This document shows positions 22,190-32,689 of a stretch of DNA of 64,000 bases, piece by piece. Under the pieces are notes generated by a model, which saw only the letters and a list, made by a program, of their open reading frames with translations, had not been told where the DNA came from and searched no databases. The stretch's first letter is position 1, and each line of letters starts with the position of its first letter. Source of the DNA: Scortum barcoo (Eukaryota > Chordata > Actinopteri > Centrarchiformes > Terapontidae); NCBI GenBank assembly GCA_023238725.1, contig CM041550.1, forward strand, positions 26,694,180-26,758,179, in the 5' to 3' direction. The translations under genes were made by a program, and so were the position numbers.

Positions 22190-23000
22190 AGTAAAACAAC
22201 GAGCACAGAGAAACTGTCCTGAATAATGTTAAAAAAGCAGTAAATCACTTCTGAGAATATTTAGCTGTGAGAACAAAAACCAAACTGATATGACTGTCTG
22301 GAAACTAAAAAATAAAAATATATATACAAAAACATATTTAACAAATTTCAGATAAAACAAAGCTAACCATTATCCTTCATGTGGTGAACAAGCTAATGTT
22401 AGCTGAGCTTCAACATCACAGTAACATGAGATCCACCACAAACTGTTAACTGTGACAAACCTTATCTTTATGGTTAATTTAACAGAAAATCATACATAAA
22501 TCAAATAGTGGTAATTACCTGTCCAGCAGAAATGTATCTAACTCTCCATCAGTGTGAATCTTTCAGCTATCTCCACCTCTCAAAGGCCTAATAGGTGAAA
22601 TGCCTTTTCTTTAGCTTCTTTTCTTCTCTGCTCATCTTTTGTTTCTTCTCTCTCAGTATCAGCAGTAGTTGTCAGAGGAGGGAGGCTCAGTTTTCTCTCT
22701 GCTGCTGCTCACTAGTGTCTCTCCTGAAGCTCCTGCAATCACACTGAGGATCTTGACAATGAGAATGCTTGTGTGTCACAGCATGTTCACAAACAGTGAC
22801 TGACGCTGCGTTGGACCCTTCTCTGGCACTCATTGGTTGTTTTGACCTAGGTGTGGTGGTTCTTGTGAATGGCTTTAGAGGCAGTAGACAGGACCAGAAG
22901 AGTCTGATTATTATCACAGATTATCTGTCTCGTGTACTACTGTCGACATTGAGACAGTTTTAGTGAGTACGACTAAGAGTCATTTTCTAAAAAGTTACAT
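22190..23000 (+). repeat. Dispersed repeat 'A', longest uninterrupted copy
   Basis: It aligns in order with 59085-59485 plus 61690-61830: cacttctgag, ttcagataaaacaaagctaa, caagctaatgtt, atcacagtaa.atg, gaaaatcacacataaatcaa, gttcacaa.cttt..tgac, attggttgtt, atggctttagaggcag, attattatcacaga, and cagttttagtg. Blocks at 22520-22650 also match 49680-49870. It ends about 300 bp before the putative nmi promoter. Confidence 0.7.
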
Positions 23001-23364
23001 ACTGTATTATTAAGGATGAACAGTAAAGAATCAGGTTTGAGGTTGACTGTCTGATCAGTTAGACTCTATTTTTCTATATTAATAGATAGACTTTGTAATT
23101 GAAAAGTGGCATTTAAAAATTAAATTGTCTTGGGGAAAAATGGTGTCAAGCAGTACAAACAGACCTGAAAACATTATGAAGTTAAAACACCTTAATGAAA
23201 AGAAACTGTTACAGTGATGTTTTTAATTTTACAATTTCAATGGTTTTATAGTTTTAACTATTATAAAATTAAATTTGATGTTTATACTTTAGTTTATGGT
23301 GGCCGACCTGATCTTCCATAAACCAGTTCCCGTCGTATGGTGTTGCGTAACCTTCACTTCAGCT

Positions 23365-23380
23365 TTTACTTTCACTTTTG
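23365..23380 (+). promoter_or_regulatory. nmi: IRF-element/ISRE-like site upstream of nmi
   Basis: TTTACTTTCACTTTTG reads on the reverse strand as CAAAAGTGAAAGTAAA, which contains the IRF core AANNGAAA and a close ISRE arrangement. It lies ~200 bp before the nmi ATG. NMI is interferon-induced in vertebrates, so the site fits, but no activity can be read from sequence alone. Confidence 0.55.
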
Positions 23381-23583
23381 ATTCTGATATTAGTAGGCAA
23401 AAGTGCAACTGCATTGTATGTGTTCTCCTCTCGTCTTTTTTTCTCACATTACGGCTCTTCTGTGGATTAAGCAAACAAAGAACAGGTTAAAAAGGCAGGC
23501 GTTTGATTTTTCTGATTTGTTGTATTTGACATACTTTACTTTTTCTACTTTATTAACCGAGTTACGTTTTCGTCCGTCAGGTC

Positions 23584-23622
23584 ATGGCTAACATCTGTAA
23601 TAACCTCCCGATAAATGGCAAG
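23584..23622 (+). CDS. nmi: nmi exon 1 (coding)
   Basis: ATG at 23584, 13 codons (MANICNNLPINGK), donor GGCAAG|gtaagg. The start is inferred; exon 2 also begins with ATG. Confidence 0.72.
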
Positions 23623-26600
23623 GTAAGGATTATGAGTAAGCATTCAGAGTGTGTTGGTGTTGTGAAGGTTTAAAGACCTGGTTACTAACGGGATTCTTAT
23701 TGTCAGATGGACGGGGATCTGGAGGAGGAAGGCAGTCAGTTAGGGGAGGCCAAGAAAGAACTGGAGACATGGAAGGTAAGGGGAAAACGTGTAAATACAC
23801 ACTTATTTTCCACTCTGACTATCTCGGTAACTCCCAGAGGGTCGAGTCCTGTCCGACAGGATATATCAGGCTAAACGCAGTTGTTGGAACCAGGGGAAGT
23901 CTCAAAACGTAATATGGCATAATATATTAAAATAAATGAATATGATACATAGGCTATCTGTTGAAAAACTAAGTATAAAGTTATAAAATGTCTAATATTA
24001 TAGTTATAATATGTAATATTTGGTTGCATAACAGTGGAGTCTTGATGGCCTTTCAAGCGTCTGTCAGGCCTGTACAGCAGGTGAAACCCGCTGCAGAACT
24101 CACTGGAATGAAGTTAGACAACATATCCATGTTTGGGCGTAAGAGAACCGCCTAGGTTGCTTTGACTGAATATTTTGTTTCTCTGTTCCGCTGTGCAGTC
24201 CTGTGATATCCAATGATTTCTCTGGAATTTGCTCCTCACTTAAAGAGCAACTTGCAGGTTAGAGACCCCTGTGAATCAATGAAAAATGATGTAGGAACTA
24301 GATTTTGCTTAAAATATATTTAAATACACACTAGAATGACTTTTAAAGTCGTTTTTGTACTTAGTATTACTTCCGCATCTGAAAAAGCCGAACCGGAAGT
24401 GACGTAACAAAAGGGAGAGCGGTCAGATTGAACAATAGAAATGAATGGATCTGAAGCTACTTTTGACACTGAATAAGTTACATACACGTATGACGGACAA
24501 CAGTCTTATAATTATGAGCCTGTAAAGGCATCCAAGAGAGCAGGAACAGACCAAGATCAGGAGGAACAACGGTCAGAGAGGAGAAACTGAGTTGTGTGTG
24601 GACAGGTGTCTTGGTGAGAGACTGGTGTTAGCTAACAATAGTTAGCACTGTGTTCACATCAAAACATTGTAAAGTTTGCTATCACGTATCAGGCTATAAG
24701 AGCACTAGTTTTAGATTTTGAAATGAGTATATTTAGGGCATTACTCTGTTTTGTTCTTTCAATTATCCGATTTTCTACAATAGTTTTGTGGGCCAGTATA
24801 ATTGAGGACATAGTGATTCTGGGTGTTTAGCAGATTTTTAAACCTATAAGTCACAGCTTTTAAATCATATACTTTATATTTAATGTTAACTTGAATTTGA
24901 ATAATAATAATAATAGTAAATAGTACAGCTAAGTACAGTATTTACATGTAGATAAATAGCAAATTGGAGACTATAGAAAACTTTTTTTTTTAGCTTCTCC
25001 ATCACGTTGCCCATATTGAAATTATCACCATCTCTATCACACTGTTTAATGTCAATAAAAGACCTTGAATATTAATATTGTGCTCCTATCCCCAAGTAAT
25101 ACCACTACAGAACATACAGGCAGGTTGTCTGCTGGGCCCAGGGCACTTTAGGCAGGAAGGCCTTACCTTCATGTGCTGTCTGCCATCAGAAGACAGTTTC
25201 CAGAGGAAGGAAGGATTTACAAAGGTTTTGAATGGCCTCATTTGGGTGACAGTCAATAAAAAGATCATCACAATCACATTGTCTTACTATGTAAAAACTT
25301 TATAGGAGTACTTTAAGGGTATAATATACATAATTAAATAGGAATACTTAAGCAAAAGTACACAAGTCAGCAGCAAAACAAACTTCAAGTATTAATGTGA
25401 AGTTTTAGTTTGGCATCTCTGTCATGTATTATTATATATGAACATCATTAGATTATGAATACTGAAGCATCAGTGTTTGAAAGTACTTTATAAACAGTTA
25501 GCTGGTTAAAAAGGTCAAAATGCTCTCTTGCAACATTGAAAAAACTTTTTTTTAAAAACAAACAGAACAGTCAATCAAACCACATCTGTGCTTGTGCCAC
25601 ACTAATGTTCTGCGTTATATCGCTGGTTGTGTGCAAGAGAGAGGCTAACTGCCTCATCCTTGTTGATCTTCTGGCAGGCTCTGGAAAGGGGGGCAGGTGT
25701 AGTAGAAGACAAGACAGTGCTGGTCTCTCATAGAGTCTGTGGTGACCTGAAGTATCCCTCTCTCTCTCATCTGCTGCCATTGCAGCGATTCAGGTCTGCC
25801 AAGACAGACTGCAGAAAAATAGTTGTGTGTGTGTGAATTAAACCAATAGTAGAGACAAAATATAAAACATTGATTTAAAAAAAAACATTTTTCTGGTATA
25901 GTGAGGTGATGCTGCCACCCTGTGACTAAAAAGCACTGTTAGCCATTGACAGGAAAATATTCAAAAACAATAAATACTTTTGTTCCCAGTTTATTTGGTA
26001 CACCAACCAACTAATGCAGTCCAATACAACAGAACCTACAATAATTTCTATCATGAAGGTTAAAATGTGTTTTGTTCAACCTGTTTCAGGAGGTTAATAA
26101 ATATTAAAATGTATGGTCTTTGATTAAGTGATGCTAATGAAAACATGTTTATGATTTGTCCAGTTTTTATCAATAAGGTTTGGGCTGCTGTGTTAGACAG
26201 TATTAGTTTTAGCCATTTTTATTCTTCCACTGTTATAATATTTACCTGCTGTACTGAACCACTGTCTGTAGCTGCATCTGTCCCTGATGTACCTGCAGTA
26301 TCTCCAAATCCTGATAACACACCAACATTAACGTTACACATGAAGACAAATTATAAATGTCTTAGCTGTACAAATAAAGTCACCAAGTCATGTATAGGGT
26401 TCTCATATTAACAAACTTAGCTTACAGACTGTGCCTTCTCATATGGTGGAAGTTTTATAATATAGGATGCTAATGCTCTTTCTTAGCTGGGTGCTAAATT
26501 ACAACAAACAGCTTTGCATGTTGCTTTTGGTTAACGAAACTATTATCGTGAATAATTTGGAAGTAAAGTTAGCAAACGTTAGAAAACGTGACTTACGGTG

Positions 26601-29600
26601 AATAGTCGAGCTGAATCTCTGATTGATCCGTGACTCCTGCAGGCAGCAGACCCAGCAGCTGCTGCTGAAGGCAGACCTGATGGAGCTGCTGTGTGCACGG
26701 ATGGAGGACCCGACCCGCAGCTGTCAGTCTCACACGGCGTGGGCTTCAAAATCCCATCCTGAACTCCATCATATCGTCGTGAAGACAATCCTCCGGTCTA
26801 AAATAAGCGCCACAAATGACCGCGTTTTTTGTAACAAACGCAGCAGTAAAGTAAAAGCTGCTCAGACTCACTAACCACCTACTACCACTCATTACCTTCA
26901 GGCAGAGCAGCCACCAGACTCCGACTCCCTTTTGTGACGTAATATGACGCGATGTTGAAAAAAAGAGCGTGTTTTCGGGGCACTGCTGAAAATGACCACT
27001 TTTACCTCTGATTTTGTGCCTTTATGTTTTGTAAAACATGTTAAATTCTGCATTACCTTTTCAAATTCTGCATTACCCTTTCAAATACGTATTTTCAAAC
27101 AAGATTAAGTATAAATTTAAAAAAATCTATAACCTGCAAGTTGCTCTTTAATTTAGATGTAAACACTATATATATATAAAGCACTTAAACTTCAGTGAAG
27201 TCATTATTTCATTTTAGGTTTTGTTAATTGATAAGTCTCTTCCCTTTTGTGGTATCAATCCATGTAGCTAGTTTCATTTTCATTTGTCGAGGCTGAAATT
27301 CTTTCCAGAAATGCTGTCCCTGTTAATATTGTAACTACTACAGTCTCTATGGAAAACGCCCACAGCTCTTCTGATTTTTTTCTGCTTTGTCTTTAAGATC
27401 AAGGTAGAGAGAGCGAATGATGTGAAAGCCAGGCTGATACTGGAAAAACTGGAAGAAGATGAAGCCAAGACAAAGGCACAGCAGGAGATGTCGGCATATG
27501 TCAAGAGGCAAGAGGAGTGTCAGAAGGAATTCACTCAGAGCATGACCACAGTGCAGGTACATTCATCTCTGTAACATCAATAGGCCGCTTTGAAGATATT
27601 AGATGAGAATAACAAGGAAATCACTACATTTTCTTTCACTTTCACACAGGATGAAATCTTGAAACTTGGGAAACGCAAACAGGATTTGCTGAACAAACTC
27701 AAGAGATGTCAAGATGAACTGGAGGCTGAGAGGGCTGAGTCCACTAAACTGAAGCAGAAATTCAAGGTGGTAATTAAGAAAGTCTTCCGGACTGCCCACC
27801 AGCCCCAATTGTTCTTCCCTAATGAATCTGTCACTTCATGAATTTCAATCTGTTAATTAGTAACAGCACAATATATCTTAATATTATGACAATACTTTGA
27901 CCTTTGCATCAAAGACAATAAACAATATAATAGTTATAATGTCATAGATACAACTGTGAAATCTGCAACTCACTGTGTCCTGTAACTTGCTCAGATCTGT
28001 GCCCAGATTCCTGACACAGAGGTAAAGTTCAGTGCTCAGAATAAAGAGGAGAAGGAGGACAACAGTCAACAAATCAGAGGAGTGTTTGCCATCAGCCAGA
28101 GACCCACTGTGCTTCTGCAGGGAGGACAGGCACTTATCACTTTTGAAGAGGAGAAAGGTACACTTGATATCATGTACTCTATTGTGTGCTAGACTGTTAA
28201 ATGATGTATAGCTTAGAGGTTTTACTTGTATTTTAATATCAACAGAATGAATGAATTTGTCAGAGATGCCGGTTCATTATCTTGATTGGAGTCCCTGTAA
28301 AAGTCCCTTTCAATAACTTCGTCACATGTTTGTGTAGGATGTTACTTTTCTTTCTGATGCAGTTTTTTGCCATATGATAACCTGTATACGGCATAATATA
28401 AGGCATATACACTGGTGGCTCACTGCCCCTGCAGTAGTACTTTACTCAGACACACAACACACAATAAATTGGTCATTCTCTAGCTGTAAACTCCAACCAC
28501 AGCTTTTGACAGGCTTTCAGTATCACTTTTTAATAAGGCATCCAGTTTCATAAGTTAGAACTAACAGGTTCATTATTTATATTTTATATTATTAAGCCAT
28601 ACAGTCCTTTTTAAATTGTTATTCATATTCCTTCCAAAGTAGCAGCTAAGTACCAGATTTGGGACTTTCAGATTTTAAAAGGCCCTCAACCATCAGGATC
28701 AGTTACTAGCCAAAACACCTGTGTGGCATCCTCTCAGTATTTATTGCATTTTGGTTAATGTAGCTATTCAGCCAGCAGGGTGTGCTGCTGTGACAGTAAA
28801 GGTACACATAACATGATCTCACGGGGGCCTCAACAACATGACCTCAATACCTTACTGTCATGAGTATACATATCTTAATGATGTATCATCATATGTATCT
28901 ACATATGTCTCTTGTCCTCTAGTGGCCTCTCAGATCCTGAAGATTGCAAAGTGCTCTGTGTCCTGTGACAACATTAGTTTGGATGTGAAACCCAAAAGAA
29001 TAACCATGGATCCTACTGTAAAGTTTGAGGTACATTTTGGTGCAGTGATGGTTGGTTTTCTGCTTTCAGACTTTAAAGGCTTGGAGGCCAAATCTTTAAG
29101 ACATAACTCTGAGTCATTTATGCCTGTAGGCTATATCTGAGGAAATCATAGTTAAGCAGTTAACAATGATCAGATGTCAATTCACCACAAATTTGAGTGA
29201 TTGAATAAAAGGAGAAGTTCATGGATCAGAATATAAAGATGCCAATAAAAATAAAATATGCCAATAAAGATAAAGTATGACAGTCAGCTAATCAGATTAG
29301 TGTTTTTCATCAATCAGAGCCCAGTGTACTTGTGTTCTTTGTCTGTTTTTCACTTGTACCTTAAAATTTAACCAAACATAATAAGAGCATGTGTTCAGGG
29401 ACAGCACACACCCAGGTGCAAAACAGAAAGAAGAATTAGTTCAGTTACAGTAGCCAGGATGTGCTAGTCAACTCAGCTGAGGGTGAATTCAGTTAAACTA
29501 TTTTCTTAACACAATATTCAGTACACGTCTACTGACACTGAAGTTTTTGTGTTATTTGAGTATTCTGTATGGTGACTATTACAGACCACAACATCAGTGT

Positions 29601-31560
29601 GTTCTGTCATCAATGTAGGTCCACCTTGATGTTTCTAGAAAGAAGCTGAAGGTTTCCAATGTCCCCCCTTCCATGCCAGAGGAGAGAATGAAGGATCGGC
29701 TCGAGATGAGTTTTTCCAGACCCAGCCAAGGAGGAGGAGAGGTGGAGAGTGTGGAGTATGATAAGAACACTGGGACAGGGCAGATTACCTTCCTTAACCC
29801 TGGAGGTACACATCCCTGGGCCACATTTACAAAGACAATGGGGTACTGTAAATGTGTCCTACAGTTCTCAGTGGATTTGCAGCCACATCATGGCACACTA
29901 TATATTTAGCTCCTGCATAAGTGTGTTTACGAAGATGTAAGCTCATTATACAGACAGCTCCTGAAAATGGGAAGATGGGACCGAAACTCCAAACACATTC
30001 TTTAAAGGAGGGATAGCTCTGTAGACACACTTTACCAGAGGGATTTGCCTGCAATTACCAAACTCATTTAAGGAAATAATAAAATTAAAAAATATTTAGT
30101 TCTGCAGTGAAACTGCACCTGACAAGTGTTACTCATACAATATTGAAGTCTATATCATTCATGCAATAAGAGCCGAAATTGAAATTATAAAGCAGGATAA
30201 TAAGGGCAAAATCTAAATAAATCTAAATATAAGCCTCGTCAGCTAGTGGAGAGAGACGGTTGGAGGTGGTGGTAGAGATGGAGTGGATATCTTGCCAACA
30301 CTGAGGTGAATGTAGCCATAAATTATCACCATAAATATTTTATCAAAAGAAGGATAGAGTGTAGTAGTCTGTGGTGATTTCACAGTTTACCTATGGCCAA
30401 GTTCATGCAAATTTATTCAAGTTTGATAAACTAAAAAAACAACAGCCTCTGCTGTTTGTTGGCTGTTACAAATGATCAGATATCTTAGATACACGTCATG
30501 TATGAGGTTAATCTTTAAAAGTCTTAGTCAGATTCAGAAAACTGTTAATACACTACACTTCTCAACGTATAAGTTTAAGGACTGATTGCTATGACTGCAC
30601 CTCGAGATATCTGAGGTGACAAGCTGAGCAAGCTTTCAACATTCAAATCAATTTATTTCCATGTCAACTCATACCCACCAAAACTATAATGCTGAAGTAA
30701 GTGTGTGTGTGTGTGTGTGTGTGTAGTTGCTGAGATCCTGGCTCTGATGGGATGGTACCTTGTGGATCTGGACTCTGAAGTAAATGTGCAGGTTGGACCC
30801 ATTAACAAGTACCAGCTGCGCAAGTTCCAGGTAAGACCAAATACAAAGATGAGTCACATTTATCTGACTTCAGTCACTGGATTTCCTAGTAGTACCAATC
30901 ACATGCTGATTTATGAAGTCATTGACATTTTAGTAGGAAATATTGTAAGTTCTACTCCACTACAACATACTGAATTTTCATTTCTTATCATTGAAGTGAA
31001 GTCAAATGTTGCCATTGTATGTTTGATTTAGAATGACAATCTTAACTTCATCCCTTATTTATTTTTAAAAGTAACATTCAAAAACATATTCATTGATCAA
31101 AATACAGTGTCTACATCACTCATCTTTAATATTAGTCAGTGGTTTACATAAAATGCCTCATTTAGTATCAAATAAAAATAAAAATTGATCAAATATAGAT
31201 CAACAGCTGTTGTCAACTTGCGGTTACTTAAGTGGTACAATGTCTATTAATGTCTATGTCCTCATTGGACTCTGAAGAAGGGAAAAATGCTGTGTAACAA
31301 ACTGTGTACAAAGAGATGATTAAGCTGATGTTGGTGATTCATTTCAGACTTTCTGTGGCTCTCCGAAGCGAACCATCCTCCTGGATGACATCGAGGACAG
31401 GGTGGATGAGGAGGAACTGCAGGACAACCTGGAGATCCACTTCCAGAAGCCCAGCAACTATGGTGGCGAGATAGAGAGCATCAAGTACATCTCCAGGGGA
31501 AAGGCCCTTCAGGCCTTTTTTCTCTGTGAGAACAAGTTGAAGATGGACAATCAACTTTAA
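23584..31560 (+). CDS. nmi: N-myc and STAT interactor (NMI), complete 9-exon gene
   Basis: NMI is an interferon-induced cytoplasmic adaptor that binds STATs, MYC-family proteins and IFI35. Nine GT-AG exons join in frame into 385 codons (human 307). Residues ~14-128 are a Lys/Glu-rich coiled coil (LEKLEEDEAKTKAQQE, CQDELEAERAESTKLKQK). Two NMI/IFP35 domains (NIDs) follow. The first is at ~150-265, with PTVLLQGGQALITFEEE and FSRPSQGGGEVESVEYD. The second is at ~280-375, with TILLDDIEDRVDEEELQD and IHFQKPSNYGGEIESIKYIS. The paired R/KPS-GGGE-type motifs identify the family. IFI35 is the main alternative; the long coiled coil and the rnd3 neighbour (human RND3-RBM43-NMI) favour nmi. It converges with rnd3, and intron 2 carries a 2.9 kb transposon. 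An in-frame ATG at 23707 is a possible second start. Confidence 0.88.
23707..23775 (+). CDS. nmi: nmi exon 2
   Basis: Acceptor attgtcag|ATGGAC, donor TGGAAG|gtaagg. It encodes MDGDLEEEGSQLGEAKKELE, start of the coiled coil. Confidence 0.85.
24244..24264 (+). repeat. Left terminal inverted repeat of TTAA element
   Basis: AGAGCAACTTGCAGGTTA then gag, immediately after TTAA at 24240-24243. Confidence 0.8.
24441..24605 (+). pseudogene. P2RX7-C-terminal-like protein, N-terminal exon relic
   Basis: From ATG 24441 the frame reads MNGSEATFDTE, a stop, then VTYTYDGQQSYNYEPVKASK, an Asp/Gln/Glu/Arg run and a stop before VVCGQ. The YxYEP motif followed by an acidic/basic run and a Cys-x-Cys-Gly segment resembles fish transposon-encoded proteins related to the intracellular P2X7 tail. 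In-frame stops mark it as dead. The resemblance is by eye. Confidence 0.45.
25111..25245 (+). pseudogene. P2RX7-C-terminal-like protein, second relic
   Basis: Acceptor-like ctacag, then RTYRQVVCWAQGTLGRKALP, and after one frameshift SAIRRQFPEEGRIYKGFEWP. The pattern YRxxVxWxxGxLGR...P.C...IRxxFP...YxGF is the signature of the P2X7 tail-like domain in fish mobile-element proteins. It is on the same strand as 24441-24605 and is probably the next part of the same broken gene. Confidence 0.5.
26245..26788 (-). pseudogene. Convergent exon-like pieces inside the TTAA element
   Basis: On the reverse strand an ATG at 26786-26788 opens MSSRRYDGVQDGILK and about 65 codons of Ser/Pro/Ala-rich protein, ending at a good donor TTCACC|gtaagt (~26592). 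A second short candidate exon (~26245-26310; GFGDTAGTSGTDAATDSG, acceptor ttatcag, donor cagcag|gtaaat) lies downstream. The family is not recognised. They could be the leader exons of the lost transposase. Confidence 0.35.
27127..27147 (-). repeat. Right terminal inverted repeat of TTAA element
   Basis: The reverse complement reads AGAGCAACTTGCAGGTTA then tag, immediately before TTAA at 27148-27151. Confidence 0.8.
27398..27556 (+). CDS. nmi: nmi exon 3
   Basis: Acceptor tctttaag|ATCAAG, donor GTGCAG|gtacat. 53 codons of charged coiled coil. Confidence 0.88.
27650..27766 (+). CDS. nmi: nmi exon 4
   Basis: Acceptor cacacag|GATGAA, donor TTCAAG|gtggta. 39 codons completing the coiled coil. 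Confidence 0.88.
27995..28157 (+). CDS. nmi: nmi exon 5
   Basis: Acceptor ttgctcag|ATCTGT, donor GAAAG|gtacac. It encodes the start of the first NID, with RPTVLLQGGQALITFEEE. Confidence 0.9.
28923..29029 (+). CDS. nmi: nmi exon 6
   Basis: Acceptor cctctag|TGGCCT, donor TTTGAG|gtacat. It encodes VASQILKIAKCSVSCDNISL and following residues. Confidence 0.88.
29619..29805 (+). CDS. nmi: nmi exon 7
   Basis: Acceptor caatgtag|GTCCAC, donor CTGGAG|gtacac. It encodes KLKVSNVPPSMPEERMKDRL and the first NID signature SRPSQGGGEVESVEYD. Confidence 0.93.
30701..30724 (+). repeat. nmi: (GT)12 microsatellite abutting the nmi exon 8 acceptor
   Basis: Twelve GT units run straight into the AG at 30725-30726 with no pyrimidine tract between repeat and splice site. 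Confidence 0.95.
30727..30830 (+). CDS. nmi: nmi exon 8
   Basis: Acceptor is (GT)12-AG|TTGCTG, donor TTCCAG|gtaaga. It encodes VAEILALMGWYLVDLDSEVN through KYQLRKFQ. Phase matches both neighbours, so the unusual acceptor appears genuine. Confidence 0.85.
31348..31560 (+). CDS. nmi: nmi exon 9 with stop
   Basis: Acceptor atttcag|ACTTTC, 70 codons and TAA. It encodes the second NID with RTILLDDIEDRVDEEEL and IHFQKPSNYGGEIESIKY. Confidence 0.93.
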   Translation, partial: TFCGSPKRTILLDDIEDRVDEEELQDNLEIHFQKPSNYGGEIESIKYISRGKALQAFFLCENKLKMDNQL

Positions 31561-32252
31561 CCAGCAGAAGCCAAACTTCTTAAACCTACAACATGTAAGG
31601 AAAGTAAACAGAGCTCTTCCCCATCCATAGGGAACCAGCTGGCCTCCTATGATTAGTAGAAACAGAAAATCATGTGTGTAATATGTTTTGAATTTTTTGG
31701 AAAATTCACTTATTCACTGTTCAAGTGAATGTCAGATAAGAATATTTAGTGATTTCATATCTGTAAATCCAGTAATTTTTTTCTATTTTTTTCTGATGGT
31801 GGGGGATGTATGGTTGGCCATCGGCATGATCAGAATCATGTTCCATGCAGCCTGTAGCCAGAAACAGACTGCCCTGATACATTTATGTATTGAACTGTAT
31901 ATATGTGTATCATCTTGAAAGTAATGTCACAGCCTGATTGTATGTAGATGGCAGGTACAGCCTTACAATCATATCTATATTTGCATATGTAATTCACAAT
32001 ATGATGTACTTGGTTTTTTAATGCTATGCAGTACCTTGGAAAGTTCAGCCCTGAAATTCACAGATCTCTTAATGACTGAACTTCCTTGGCCATATTTTTT
32101 GTCTCTGACCCGTACCTTAAACCATTTGCCCACTACATTGCTGTCACTGTCCCTCTGAATACCTGTTAACAGATTTCAAGGCCCAAAATCTATTGTTTAA
32201 ACTTGTGCCTAAATGGTCAGTCTATTTTTCTTCTCTATATGTTCTAATTAAA
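31561..32252 (+). other. nmi: Probable nmi 3' UTR
   Basis: AT-rich, non-coding, with an ATTAAA signal at 32247-32252. The end is inferred. Confidence 0.45.
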
Positions 32253-32689
32253 AGAGTATTTAAAATTCTGAATTATCACAGGAATTGTGTTTTTTAATGA
32301 CAGACACTGGATACATATGTACAATTGTACACATACAAGTTGATTCAATATGCAGTTTGACTTATCACACAGTAACCTAGTGTAGAGGTTACTGTGTTAT
32401 TACATCACATAAATTGTGAAGTAAAATCTTCATACCATCTGAAACCTCAGAAAAAGTTATTTAACACACATTTTTTTTCTGTCTATTCTTCTGAGAGAGT
32501 CTTCCTTCTTTTCCTTTAAAGTTATGGAAGGCTACCTGTGGACCAGTTCTACAATTATATTGTACATATAATTGATAGAGCTTATCAGTTTATTTGTTTA
32601 AATATTTTGTGACTAACATGTTTTGTTTTTAAGTCATCTGAACATAACTCATTCAATGCAGAACATTTATCATGTTCATTTATCATTTT

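Larger units (their letters stand above)
24244..27147. mobile_element. 2.9 kb TTAA-flanked DNA transposon in nmi intron 2
   Basis: The ends are inverted repeats beginning AGAGCAACTTGCAGGTTA (18 bp identical on the two sides), each bordered by TTAA (24240-24243 and 27148-27151). Subterminal sequences are also related in inverted orientation (gacgta/tcacaaaagggag). TTAA duplication is the mark of piggyBac and Kolobok superfamilies; the AG-start argues against a typical piggyBac CCC-type end, so Kolobok-like is my inference. Inside are a + strand P2RX7-tail-like relic and convergent - strand exon-like pieces. No intact transposase is recognised. Confidence 0.75.

Noticed and set aside
31688..31918. 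76-codon frame after nmi
   Set aside because: Lies in the probable 3' UTR, no homology, AT-rich chance frame.
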